Assembly: GCA_949372605.1 (NCBI GenBank)
Contig: CASIAE010000008.1
Coordinates: forward strand, 124,001-188,000
Direction of reading: 5' to 3'
Source: an uncultured Flavobacteriaceae bacterium
GTDB taxonomy: Bacteria > Bacteroidota > Bacteroidia > Flavobacteriales > Flavobacteriaceae
DNA length: 64,000 nt
Position 1 is the stretch's first letter. Each line of letters opens with the position of its first letter. Shown here in pieces: positions 14,037 through 21,545 of the stretch. Below the pieces are notes generated by a model, which was not told where the DNA came from, searched no databases, and saw only the letters and a list, made by a program, of their open reading frames with translations. Position numbers and translations under genes: made by a program.

Positions 14037-15650
14037 TCAGTATTTGTTTTTAATTTTTAAATAAAGCACCCAATCGCCTGGACCAGGTGCAATCAGATTT
14101 GACAGCCCCCCTTTTATGATTTCTGTATCTGTCCAGATTCCTGTTTCCGGATCGAACCATTTAAGTGAAAACTGAGCAATGGGAAGAGAGACAGAAACTG
14201 CTGGGATCGTTATATTCTCATTGGCATTCCTAATTTCCGCACTTTTTATTTTTGGAGACTCGGGTAAGCCAATGGTATCAGGATTAGCAACGTAAATAAT
14301 ATATTCATTCTTGTTGTGAATACATTTAAATTGTTGGGGACTATTTCCAACGATTTTATCATTGGGGGACATATTTACAAGAGTAAGTCCGGTTTCATTA
14401 AAAAATTTGTGAATGTTATTAAAATCATTTGCACCTTCCAAACCAATATTAAAGTAACCTTGCATGCCTTTAATGCTATCATTATCATAGGCTTCAAAGG
14501 TTTTTATTCCTCCATAAGTGGCATGACCTCCTGATAAGAGTGACGCCCACATTAAACGGCGGTAAAAGTAGCGGGGATATTCCGGCTCGCGATATCTCTC
14601 ATAACGATCCTCATCATTTACAATAGGGTCTGATCCAATTACACGATATTTAGCTATTGTTCTGCCATCAATCTCATCCAAACTTTCAAATGTAATTATA
14701 TCTGACCACTCAGAATCTATAAACGAATACCCCATAAACCGAGATTGGTGATTGGTAATTAATGTTTTCCAAGGTTCTCTGCGGACCATATCCAATCCAA
14801 TCTTGTCAATATTCTTATCAAGAATTCTTCTTTCGGTAAGTTTTACACTTTCGGATACAATCTCCCTATCATTAGATATACACCAAATAATATTTGGATA
14901 GGCTGAAAACCTGGCTTGTGCATATCGTAGCATTGAAAATGAAAGTGAATCACCAGCAAAGTATCTTTTTAATTCATCCGTATCTTCTCCGAATGGAATT
15001 AATTGCAAAATTATTTCCGGATAGTTTTCGAAGGCAAAAGCGATTCTTCTATCCATTTCCTGCCAATAAGTAAGATTGAGTGAAGTTCGTTCATCGTTAA
15101 AAAGTGCCTCAACGTTGCTCCTCGACCTACAAAACCATGTTCGTATTTTTGTAAATCCCAACCGCCCAGCATGATCGATGTACTCCTGCCATTTCTGTTC
15201 GGTATCAGTCAAATATCGATAACCTGTATCACCAATATGTAAAAACCAATCACCATTGTGGTAAGAAAACTGAAACGGATCTTCAGCATTTATTTGAAGT
15301 TTTCCTCTAAGGGATGATTCTTTTACCTCAAAACCTCCTTTCTTCCTTTTAAAAGTATCATCTCCCTTTAGTTCCCATTTATAATGTCCAATTTGATTGC
15401 AGTAAACCCTGACCTTATAATTTTCTCCATCATAAAAACCATCTACTTTTACTTTATTTCCGTTTGGTTGAGTAAAAATGACTTCGGGAAACAAGAATCT
15501 GGTTTGAGATTTTGATTCAAATGAAATTTCTAACATACCAAATTTTTTGTAATAGGGCAGATTGCTTGCATTAACCTGCGATGCTGCAAACATCAAAAAC
15601 AATATAGGGTATATTAGTTGAGCGTAATTCCGGATAATTATACGAATCAT
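14037..15650 (-). CDS. DUF5060/DUF4038 glycoside hydrolase-like protein (GH140-type)
   Basis: Probable secreted enzyme on branched plant or algal glycans. The chosen ATG at 15650 gives a clear signal peptide (MIRIIIRNY, then LIYPILFLMFAASQVNA); a longer frame reaches 15719 but adds 23 residues without signal features. An Ig-like DUF5060 domain (about residues 30-120, with GFYDGENYKVRVYCNQIGHY) precedes a TIM-barrel of the DUF4038/apiosidase-like type: FLHIGDTGYRYL, then TKIRTWFCRS, PNIIWCISNDRE and MGYSFIDSEWSD. A small C-terminal sandwich follows. It sits among shuffled fragments, with an orphan lipoprotein leader directly upstream (15723-15815). Substrate unknown; family assigned from the order of blocks. 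Confidence 0.75.
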   Translation of the reverse strand: MIRIIIRNYAQLIYPILFLMFAASQVNASNLPYYKKFGMLEISFESKSQTRFLFPEVIFTQPNGNKVKVDGFYDGENYKVRVYCNQIGHYKWELKGDDTFKRKKGGFEVKESSLRGKLQINAEDPFQFSYHNGDWFLHIGDTGYRYLTDTEQKWQEYIDHAGRLGFTKIRTWFCRSRSNVEALFNDERTSLNLTYWQEMDRRIAFAFENYPEIILQLIPFGEDTDELKRYFAGDSLSFSMLRYAQARFSAYPNIIWCISNDREIVSESVKLTERRILDKNIDKIGLDMVRREPWKTLITNHQSRFMGYSFIDSEWSDIITFESLDEIDGRTIAKYRVIGSDPIVNDEDRYERYREPEYPRYFYRRLMWASLLSGGHATYGGIKTFEAYDNDSIKGMQGYFNIGLEGANDFNNIHKFFNETGLTLVNMSPNDKIVGNSPQQFKCIHNKNEYIIYVANPDTIGLPESPKIKSAEIRNANENITIPAVSVSLPIAQFSLKWFDPETGIWTDTEIIKGGLSNLIAPGPGDWVLYLKIKNKY

Positions 15651-15722
15651 TGGTTTAAAATTAATCTTAAATATCTGATTTGAAAAATTTATAGCGAACA
15701 TAGTTCGGTCACAGTACAAGAA

Positions 15723-15815
15723 CTATTCAGTTCCGTTCAAGTTACAATAATCCCGGCCATATAGCCCAAAATAAATCACTGGGACAAACAAAAATATAAT
15801 TAGTAGCTTTTTCAT
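15723..15815 (-). pseudogene. Orphan lipoprotein leader
   Basis: A 30-codon frame starts MKKLLIIFLFVPVIYFG after a copy of the shared 5' leader (ATTATTTGATATTTAAATAT on the plus strand). It has no Cys at the usual lipobox place and stops after LNGTE. The glycoside hydrolase-like gene follows downstream on the same strand with its own signal peptide, so this leader has lost its body. Confidence 0.5.
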
Positions 15816-15872
15816 AATGTTGATTATTTGATATTTAAATATATGAAAAGATAATTAAGATAAATCTATCAT

Positions 15873-15898
15873 AAAAAAACCCTGTTGGAGTCAGGGGG
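15873..15898 (-). terminator. Terminator hairpin, repeat R2 copy c
   Basis: Stem CCCTG/CAGGG with loop TTGGAGT and A7 on the left; a shorter relative of the hairpins at 12104 and 13166. It lies downstream of the lipoprotein gene at 16061-16555 on the minus strand. Confidence 0.65.
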
Positions 15899-15950
15899 AC
15901 CAGATGTAAAGGGGTGACTACACAAACAGATTGTCGAGTTTGGGTGAAAT

Positions 15951-16043
15951 CACCTAGTCTTTCCATTTAAAGAACTCATCTAAACTCATTTTAGGCTCGT
16001 CTTCGTTTACTGGATTCGGATCAATTTCTACAGATTTCATCGT
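15951..16043. repeat. Dispersed repeat R5, copy 2
   Basis: Same as 13330-13422 except for one base. It encodes the last 30 codons of the GRGRPKGSKNK protein with no gene in front of it, so it is a pure gene tail placed downstream of the lipoprotein gene at 16061. Confidence 0.85.
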
Positions 16044-16060
16044 TATGATTTTGTTTTTGG

Positions 16061-16555
16061 TTAATATTGAATAGGTATTACTTTAAGTTCATTTGAACCG
16101 AAAAACATATCTCCAATTAACTTAACTGTTTCTTTTGTTATTTTTTCCTCTGAAGTACTATTTTTCAATGGGAATTCAGTTAAATCCATCGAAATTAATT
16201 TATTCTCTTTTTGATTAATATGAATTGCCGTGTAAAAGTGATAACGTAGTATTCTCTCTAAGGTTATTTTAGTTCCAGGATAATATTTTTGAAACCCATC
16301 TAAACTTTTAAATGTAGTTTTTAATACTCTATAACGTCTGTTAAGCCCTAGTTCTTCTTTTAGGCGAAGAGGCTCATACTTATTAGTTGAATCCTGAGAG
16401 TTTCCTTGAGCTGATAAAGCTAAATCAAATTTTTCTACTGTGGTTGATGTGCTATTATTAGACGAATCTGAGGATGGCGGGGGTCCTGCATCTAAATCCT
16501 TTCCACAAGCACAAATCAGTAAAAAAAGACTTAAAACAAGTAGTAACTTTTTCAA
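16061..16555 (-). CDS. Lipoprotein with shared leader, unknown body
   Basis: The 164-residue product has the shared leader MKKLLLVLSLFLLICACGKD (Cys17), nearly the same in DNA as that of the M23 gene. A Ser/Thr/Asn-rich linker follows with TVEKFDLALS, which matches TVEKFDLTVS in the DUF285 lipoprotein next door, and then a body without known family (YEPLRLKEELGLNRRYRVLK, then LERILRYHFYTAIHI). The body has alternating strands and one helix. So it shares its first 45 residues or so with one neighbour and its leader with others. R1 copy B lies directly upstream and may carry the promoter. Confidence 0.6.
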   Translation of the reverse strand: MKKLLLVLSLFLLICACGKDLDAGPPPSSDSSNNSTSTTVEKFDLALSAQGNSQDSTNKYEPLRLKEELGLNRRYRVLKTTFKSLDGFQKYYPGTKITLERILRYHFYTAIHINQKENKLISMDLTEFPLKNSTSEEKITKETVKLIGDMFFGSNELKVIPIQY

Positions 16556-16614
16556 AGTGTTAGTTATTAGAAGTTTAAATATAGGGAATAATTTAAACTA
16601 GCCTAAAGCATCAA

Positions 16615-16735
16615 CTCTCACTGTAAATAATCATCTAAGATATATTACACTACTTTCTCTACGAGTGATTATTCTCCACCTGACATATTTAAGAGGACTA
16701 AAAATGTCAGAACTTACCGAAGAGGATATGCCTGT
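16615..16735 (+). repeat. Dispersed repeat R1, copy B
   Basis: Same layout as copy A (CTGTAAATAATCATCTAAGA to GAACTTACCGAAGAGG). Its right end touches the stop codon of the DUF285 gene; its left end touches the leader of the lipoprotein gene at 16061-16555. Read on the plus strand the core gives SELTEEDMPVIEP and a stop. Confidence 0.8.
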
Positions 16736-18585
16736 TATTGAACCATAATAGTTCCGACCATCCCTCCGTGAAGTGAACACTGATAATAATATGTTCCAGT
16801 TGTAGTTGGTGTCCAGCTTATAGTGTTGTTAGTTGTTCCATTGTTATCTAAACCGCTTATGGTATCTCCTGTTCCTGTTCCTGCAACTGTTTTTAAATAA
16901 AATGGATGACCCGCTGCACTAACGTTAAAATTAATGGCGTCTCCAACTTTAAAAGTTAAGTTAGGGTCGTTTCCTGACACATTACCATCTCTATCAGTTC
17001 CGCTTAGTGTGTAATTAGCACTGCTTGTTGCTGTTACATCTATACTAAAGACAGTTTCCACTTGGTTTGAGTCGGTTGAGTCCGTTGCTGGACAAGTTCC
17101 CCAAACTGGTTTATTGGCATCTGTTAGGGCCATTGTTGTTCTTGCATTGTCAAGCGAGAATTCGAATGGTTCTGTAGTAATATTTGTTACGCACCAACCC
17201 GATAAGTCCTGATTAAATACATCTAAATCCTTAAACATTCTGCTCATTTCAGTAACTGCTGCAGTATCCCAAGAGCCTATGTCTTGATTAAATGTCATTA
17301 GGCTTTCAGAGTTATACGTCCAAATTGGAGAAGCAGAAAACATATAACTCATATCAGTAACTGCTGAAGTATTCCAAGAACCTATATTTTGATTAAAGGC
17401 ATTAGCGATTTGAAACATAAAACTCATATCAGTAACTGCTGAAGTATTCCAGGAACTTATATTTTGATTAAAGGCATTAGCGTATTGAAACATACCGCTC
17501 ATATCAGTAACTGCTGCAGTATTCCAAGAGCTTATATTTTGATTAAATGCTGTGGCAGTTTCAAACATATAACTCATATCAGTAACTGCTGTAGTAATCC
17601 AATTTCCTATGTCTTGATTAAATGCTGTTGCCTCTTCAAACATAAGCTTCATATTAGTAACTTCTGAAGTATCCCAATTTCCTATTTCCCCATTGAAAGC
17701 CGTTGCACCTGAAAACATACCACCCATATCAGTAACTTTAGAAGTACATACACAAGTAACGTCTTCACTTTTTGCAATCATATCCGTGAGATTAGCTTTG
17801 TCAACTACGGTATATTCCTTTCCATTAACAGTTTCTTTGTCTCCAACCTCAGCATAAGGGCATTTTATAGTTACTCCGTTGGAGGCTAAAAATATTTTAG
17901 TCGTCAGTGGGTCAGTATTTTCATCATAAGTATCATCTTTATTTCCTTTGGCATCCTCATTACAGATATCATTTAATTCAATGGAGAAACTCACAAGACT
18001 ATTTGTGATTATAAGATTGGTAATCATCCCAATATTTGAGTTTTCTTTAGTAAGGTTAATTTTAGTACTTGACTCAATCAAGAATTGACCTGTAATTGAT
18101 GATGTCGAGGTTACTACAGTAAAGGTTTCGTTTTTACGAAAAACAATACTTAATATATTGCATTCAGCTTTAGAAGAAGAACTGCCATTACTTCCAAATG
18201 ACCAATTACCAAATAGCGCATCAGGCTGTGAACTTACATCAATGATTTGTTCAAAGTTTGCCTTTATCGTTTTGGACTCATCCATAACTAAGCTAAGCGA
18301 GTTATTGACACTTGTAATACTCCCAGACCAGCCAGTGAAAAGATATCCATCTGTGGGAGTTGCTTTAACTGTAACTGATGAATTAGAGTCATAAGAACCC
18401 CCAGAGGTATCAACACCTCCACCCTCGGAAGACGATACAGTTAAATCAAATTTTTCTACTGTGGGTACTTCAGTATTGTTACTCGTATTGTCAGTTGGAT
18501 TTGATGGGGGAGTTGCTGCTTCTGAGTCTTTTCCACAAGCATAAATCAATACAATGATACTTAAAATAAGAATGAGCTTTTTCAC
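16735..18585 (-). CDS. Surface lipoprotein: InlB-type, DUF285 (BspA) repeats and cupredoxin
   Basis: The 616-residue product has the shared leader (MKKLILILSIIVLIYACGKD, Cys17). Next is an InlB-type beta repeat at about 44-112 (GYLFTGWSGSI, KTIKANFE), then a sandwich region at 115-225. Seven DUF285/BspA-type repeats follow at about 285-475, each of the form VTDMSYMF ... AFNQNISSWN. The last 110 residues form a cupredoxin-like domain in which His560 (GHPFYL) and Cys603, His606, Met609 (QCSLHGGM) give a full type 1 copper site. DUF285 repeats occur on cell surfaces; their partners are mostly unknown. No type IX sorting domain is seen. R1 copy C lies upstream. The combination with a copper domain is unusual. 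Confidence 0.85.
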   Translation of the reverse strand: MKKLILILSIIVLIYACGKDSEAATPPSNPTDNTSNNTEVPTVEKFDLTVSSSEGGGVDTSGGSYDSNSSVTVKATPTDGYLFTGWSGSITSVNNSLSLVMDESKTIKANFEQIIDVSSQPDALFGNWSFGSNGSSSSKAECNILSIVFRKNETFTVVTSTSSITGQFLIESSTKINLTKENSNIGMITNLIITNSLVSFSIELNDICNEDAKGNKDDTYDENTDPLTTKIFLASNGVTIKCPYAEVGDKETVNGKEYTVVDKANLTDMIAKSEDVTCVCTSKVTDMGGMFSGATAFNGEIGNWDTSEVTNMKLMFEEATAFNQDIGNWITTAVTDMSYMFETATAFNQNISSWNTAAVTDMSGMFQYANAFNQNISSWNTSAVTDMSFMFQIANAFNQNIGSWNTSAVTDMSYMFSASPIWTYNSESLMTFNQDIGSWDTAAVTEMSRMFKDLDVFNQDLSGWCVTNITTEPFEFSLDNARTTMALTDANKPVWGTCPATDSTDSNQVETVFSIDVTATSSANYTLSGTDRDGNVSGNDPNLTFKVGDAINFNVSAAGHPFYLKTVAGTGTGDTISGLDNNGTTNNTISWTPTTTGTYYYQCSLHGGMVGTIMVQ

Positions 18586-18644
18586 AATGCTGATTATTAA
18601 ACACTTAAATATAGGGAATAATTTAAACTAGCCTTAATCAGCTA

Positions 18645-18722
18645 CTCTACCTGTAAATAAACATCTAAGATATATTACACTGCTTTCTCTACGAGTGATA
18701 ATTCTCCAGGTGACAGATTAAA
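18645..18722 (+). repeat. Dispersed repeat R1, copy C (shortened)
   Basis: Matches copies A and B from CTGTAAATAAACATCTAAGA to CTCCAGGTGACAGATTAA, then ends; the ELTEDDMP core is missing. It lies directly upstream of the leader of the DUF285 lipoprotein gene. Confidence 0.75.
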
Positions 18723-18732
18723 TGAGACGTTA

Positions 18733-19103
18733 ATGGAAAAATATATTCCCTTGGTTTTTACTGTTAATTTATTTTTAACTTGTTTTCTAAAAACAACTTG
18801 AACTTGGAAACAAATCAATTCGAACAAATAATAAAGGAATCTATTGAACTTAGTTTAAACGACTTTTATCACGAAAAAGTTGTGCCTCTTGAAAAAGAAA
18901 TAATAAAACTTGGTGGAAAATTGCCTACAGCTTCGAAGGACATTGAATTTAAATTATTTCAATATAGACCCTTGGACCCATTTTTAGAATCAAAAAATAT
19001 AATACACCACTGGGAAAATGAACATAGCGATTATTTTAAATTCTTTAAGTCTCTTTTTGAAGAGTGTTTCGAGAGAAGTTGGGTATGTATAGTTCCTCCT
19101 TAA
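18733..19103 (+). pseudogene. Possible small lipoprotein, frameshifted, unknown
   Basis: An ATG at 18733 starts MEKYIPLVFTVNLFLTC, a lipoprotein-like signal, which ends after FLKTT. The long frame in the next phase (TTG start only, 18780) reads NLETNQFEQIIKESIELS and LFQYRPLDPFLESK and is rich in charged helix. One indel near 18780-18790 would join them into a lipoprotein of about 120 residues. The end (SWVCIVPP) meets a fragment read from the other strand, so it may be truncated. No family recognised. Confidence 0.4.
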
Positions 19104-19125
19104 ATTCCTTACCAACGGATATAAA

Positions 19126-19258
19126 TCAAAACCCTTCTAATCCATTCAGTAACGGAAGAAATCCTCCTTTACTAACATCAGGAGTGCCAAACCACTTTTT
19201 ATATGGACGATCGTTACGAACCTTATCTAGAAGAATGGCTAAATCGTCCAGAGAATAA
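19126..19258 (-). pseudogene. C-terminal gene fragment, unknown
   Basis: On the minus strand an open frame of about 43 codons reads YSLDDLAILLDKVRNDRPYK, then WFGTPDVSKGGFLPLLNG, and stops. It looks like real coding sequence but has no start: its upstream side is repeat R3. The family is unknown. Confidence 0.35.
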
Positions 19259-19352
19259 GTATTAAAATTAAAAGTGCAGTCGAAGTAGTGTCGGTTGTGT
19301 GATTTAAATTAAGAGTGTCACCAACAGTTGCGGATATTTCAGAAAACACCTA
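19248..19352. repeat. Dispersed repeat R3, copy 2
   Basis: Same as 13231-13335 except three bases; the minus-strand frame with the hydrophobic segment is kept here too. The left end joins a gene fragment and the right end lies ten bases before the start of a plus-strand membrane protein gene. Confidence 0.8.
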
Positions 19353-19361
19353 AAATCAATT

Positions 19362-19772
19362 ATGAATTTAAAATCTTTACCTTTAGTAGTAAAGAGTCAC
19401 GGTATTGCCGCTATGGCTTTTGCACTAAGTTTCTTTTTAGAAGCTTATGAAATTCACCTCCCATTACTTTCCATTAAAGCACAGCATCCAAGTCTTATGC
19501 TAAATGAATTTGCTTTTATAGGTCTTCTTTTTGCAGGAGCAGGAACATTGACATTTGCCTCATACGAAATTTTCTTAATTCCAAAATTTTTGAAAACACT
19601 TGAAATAGGAAGTTCTTTTCGTAAAAGGGCTAAAAGCATATTTACTATTTACCATATAGTGTGGTGTATTGCGGTAACAATTCTTGTGCTGTTACCAAGT
19701 GCGTCACCAGCTGCATATATAAATATTTTTGTGATGTATGGATTTACCTTTTGGGGATTGATTTCAAAATAA
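19362..19772 (+). CDS. Membrane protein, unknown
   Basis: The 136-residue product starts at an ATG and has hydrophobic segments at about residues 13-30, 46-65, 93-112 and 115-133, so probably four helices with a basic loop (GSSFRKRAKSIF) in the middle. I do not recognise the family. It is the only intact-looking plus-strand gene in the mosaic zone, and the R3 repeat ends just before it, so its promoter may lie in the repeat. Confidence 0.55.
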   Translation: MNLKSLPLVVKSHGIAAMAFALSFFLEAYEIHLPLLSIKAQHPSLMLNEFAFIGLLFAGAGTLTFASYEIFLIPKFLKTLEIGSSFRKRAKSIFTIYHIVWCIAVTILVLLPSASPAAYINIFVMYGFTFWGLISK

Positions 19773-19844
19773 ATAAGTCAATCCTTGACAATCAATGTAA
19801 CTTATTTTGGTGTCGTGCAAAGGTGTCTCAGATTTTCTAACAAT

Positions 19845-19895
19845 AGGCATATCATCTTCAGTAAGTTCTAGTATTTCTAGTCCTCTTAAACAGGT
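19845..19895 (-). repeat. Dispersed repeat R1, core copy F
   Basis: Minus strand reads AGAGGACTAGAAATACTAGA and the core GAACTTACTGAAGATGATAT. Only the core end of R1 is kept, inverted relative to copies A-C. Confidence 0.7.
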
Positions 19896-19928
19896 CAAAC
19901 TGAGGTTTATAGCTGCCTTTTATATGCC

Positions 19929-20020
19929 CAAGAATTTAATTAGTCATATATCTCTAAACCCCCTATTTTACTGGGGATAGCTGGGTTCTAATTACCTACT
20001 TTTATTTGGGGGTTAAAACC
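19929..20020. repeat. Dispersed repeat R4, copy 2
   Basis: Second copy of the 92-bp segment at 10363-10454, same orientation, four or five mismatches clustered in the first 20 bases and near base 33. Confidence 0.85.
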
Positions 20021-20181
20021 AGTGGGCAGGGGTAAACCCGCGTCTCAGAGTGTCTTGAGCTAGTTTGACTCACTCAAAAGGTGTAAACCTGTTACACGTT
20101 ACAGTATAAATTTACCACAGAGGTTAACGATAAATTACAGAAAGTAATGATGAGGATGCTTAAAAGCTAGATATTGATTAT

Positions 20182-20364
20182 GTGACCAAAGAACAGAAAA
20201 TAAAAATGCTCCAGAGAGAGCTTCATTACTTGCTCCCCAAACTAAAGCACGAGTCAAATGAAAAGGATATTTTAGACCAACTATTGTTTATTGGCATCGT
20301 AATAAGAGATGAAGAAAAAAGTGGATGGAAGTCAGATATTAGACCGTTACCAATTAAAGATTAA
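20182..20364 (+). CDS. 60-residue soluble protein, unknown
   Basis: A 60-codon frame with a GTG start. The product is rich in charge and helix (VTKEQKIKMLQRELHYLLPK, then NEKDILDQLLFIGIVI), and ends IRPLPIKD. The even charge pattern and normal codon use suggest a real small gene, though the start is not ATG and no clear ribosome site was seen. No family is recognised. It lies alone between repeats and the tRNA gene. Confidence 0.4.
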   Translation: MTKEQKIKMLQRELHYLLPKLKHESNEKDILDQLLFIGIVIRDEEKSGWKSDIRPLPIKD

Positions 20365-20570
20365 TAAAGGGTGGTAACCTGTTACAGATTTCAGCAAAAA
20401 ATTAAAACGGTATTGCTTTACTTTATGGAAACTAATATTATATTTGCCCAAGTTTGTTGAAATTCTGAAATGCACTTTTAAGAAATACGTAAAAAAATAC
20501 GTAAAACCTGATATTTGAAAGTCATTAATTCATCTTAAAAGCTCTGAAAAGTATTAATTTTATTACATAA

Positions 20571-20644
20571 GGTCGCGTAGCTCAGCTGGATAGAGCATCT
20601 GCCTTCTAAGCAGACGGTCACAGGTTCGAATCCTGTCGCGATCA
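20571..20644 (+). tRNA. tRNA-Arg(TCT)
   Basis: Full cloverleaf of 74 bases. The acceptor stem GGTCGCG pairs with CGCGATC (one G-U), the D-arm is GCTCAGCTGGATAGAGC, the anticodon stem TCTGC/GCAGA encloses loop CTTCTAA with anticodon TCT at 20605-20607, and the T-arm is CACAGGTTCGAATCCTGTC-like. The discriminator is A and no CCA is encoded. It marks the right-hand edge of the mosaic zone; no att-type duplicate of its 3' end was found in the window. Confidence 0.96.
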
Positions 20645-20678
20645 CAGATTAAAAAATTCTAAGGCTTTTAAAAACAAT

Positions 20679-20706
20679 CCCTCACATTGATATGAGGGTT
20701 TTTTAT
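20679..20706 (+). terminator. Rho-independent terminator after tRNA-Arg
   Basis: Stem CCCTCA/TGAGGG with loop CATTGATA followed by six T, 35 bases after the tRNA. Confidence 0.8.
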
Positions 20707-20877
20707 TTCAATTCAGACATATCCTCTTCAGTAAAGTTCGAGTATTTCTAGTCCTATTAAGTAAGTTAGACAAATATTTCTATTTGAATTATTATGGAAC
20801 GACAGGGGGAGAATCATGACTCGTAAAGAATCCAGTGTAATATATCTTTGATGATTATTTACAGGGAGAGTGAGTTA
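20703..20877 (-). repeat. Dispersed repeat R1, copy D (inverted, long)
   Basis: On the minus strand it starts CTCTCCCTGTAAATAATCAT and reaches AGATATATTACACTGG as in copy A, then has about 50 extra bases before GGACTAGAAATACTCG and the core, in which one T is inserted. So this is the longest copy, and copies A-C may be deletion derivatives, or the extra part was inserted. Confidence 0.7.
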
Positions 20878-21000
20878 TTAAGAGTTTTTCAGAACCTTCA
20901 ATATTTCACCTAAAAGATCAGATTGTTGCTTTAAATGCTTTAAAATTTCTCTGTCAGTTATTTTTTGTTCAATGGTTCTTGTTTTGTTAAAATATTTCAT
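20878..21000 (-). CDS. 40-residue helical protein, unknown
   Basis: An ATG-started 40-codon frame gives MKYFNKTRTIEQKITDRE and then ILKHLKQQSDLLGEILKVL. The second half has hydrophobic residues at heptad spacing, so a single amphipathic helix or short coiled coil is likely. No family is known to me. Its stop codon touches the end of R1 copy D. The gene is too short for certainty but its codon use and clean start support it. Confidence 0.4.
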   Translation of the reverse strand: MKYFNKTRTIEQKITDREILKHLKQQSDLLGEILKVLKNS

Positions 21001-21091
21001 AATTAATTGAGTTAATATTGTTTAAATTTATAAGATATAATTAAACTTAATGTAATAAAAATATTTTAAGTGTTTGTAAAATAGAAAAGAC

Positions 21092-21545
21092 ATGAACCAA
21101 ACCCTTTTTAAGATTAGCATATTCACTTTTTTCAAACTTCCTGCTGCATGGTGGACAGGAGTTCGGGTAACTGAAATTAATAATACTTTTTGTGAGGTTT
21201 CTGTAAGACATCGCTGGATCAATCAAAATCCATTCGGTTCTATGTTCTGGGCGATACAGGGAATGGCAGCAGAATTGTCTACAGGAGTTTTTTTTATCTG
21301 GTCAATTAAATCGAGTAAAGTTCCAGTATCCATGCTTGTGTTGAAAAACAAAGCGATTTTCAAAAAGAAGGCAAAGGGGTTAATTCGCTTTAAATGCGAC
21401 CAAGGTGAAGATGCGGTTGCCGCAATAAACAAAACGATTGATACTGGGGAACCTATACTTATAAAAATGAAATCGAGTAGGAACTGATAGCAGTGGTGAC
21501 GTCGTTTCTGAATTTGAATTTGAATGGACATTAAAACGAAAATAA
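21092..21545 (+). pseudogene. DUF4442 hotdog thioesterase-like gene, frameshifted near its end
   Basis: Hotdog-fold protein of the PaaI/YiiD-like DUF4442 family, which probably acts on acyl thioesters. The first 125 codons read KLPAAWWTGVRVTEIN, then RHRWINQNPFGSMFWAIQGM, which are the family's substrate-pocket stretches. At about 21468-21474 the frame breaks; the next phase reads RVGTDSSGDVVSEFEFEWTL and ends KRK at 21545, which is the normal final strand. The stop abuts the ATG of the next gene, so the two form an operon. The indel removes only the last 20 residues, so activity may remain, or it is a sequencing error. Confidence 0.75.

Larger units (their letters stand above)
19773..20181. 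other. Gene-free stretch made of repeats
   Basis: It contains R1 copy F (19845-19895) and R4 copy 2 (19929-20020), then AT-rich DNA with GTGTAAACCTGTTACACGTTACAG-like short repeats around 20080-20105 and again near 20373-20385 (GGTAACCTGTTACAG). No gene is supported. Confidence 0.5.

Noticed and set aside
17200-17750. Regular short repeats that could suggest a CRISPR or minisatellite
   Set aside because: They are the DNA of the DUF285 protein repeats, in frame and without spacers of constant size.
19064-19258. Plus-strand frame of 64 codons
   Set aside because: The minus strand of the same bases gives a more convincing coding fragment ending WFGTPDVSKGGFLPLLNG.
20571-20644. tRNA-Arg as integration site of a genomic island
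   Set aside because: No copy of its 3' end was found in the rest of the window and no intact integrase lies beside it, so an att site cannot be supported.
9800-21000. Integron with gene cassettes
   Set aside because: No attC-like imperfect palindromes with the R-box pattern and no IntI were found; repeats R1-R5 differ in size and place from attC sites.
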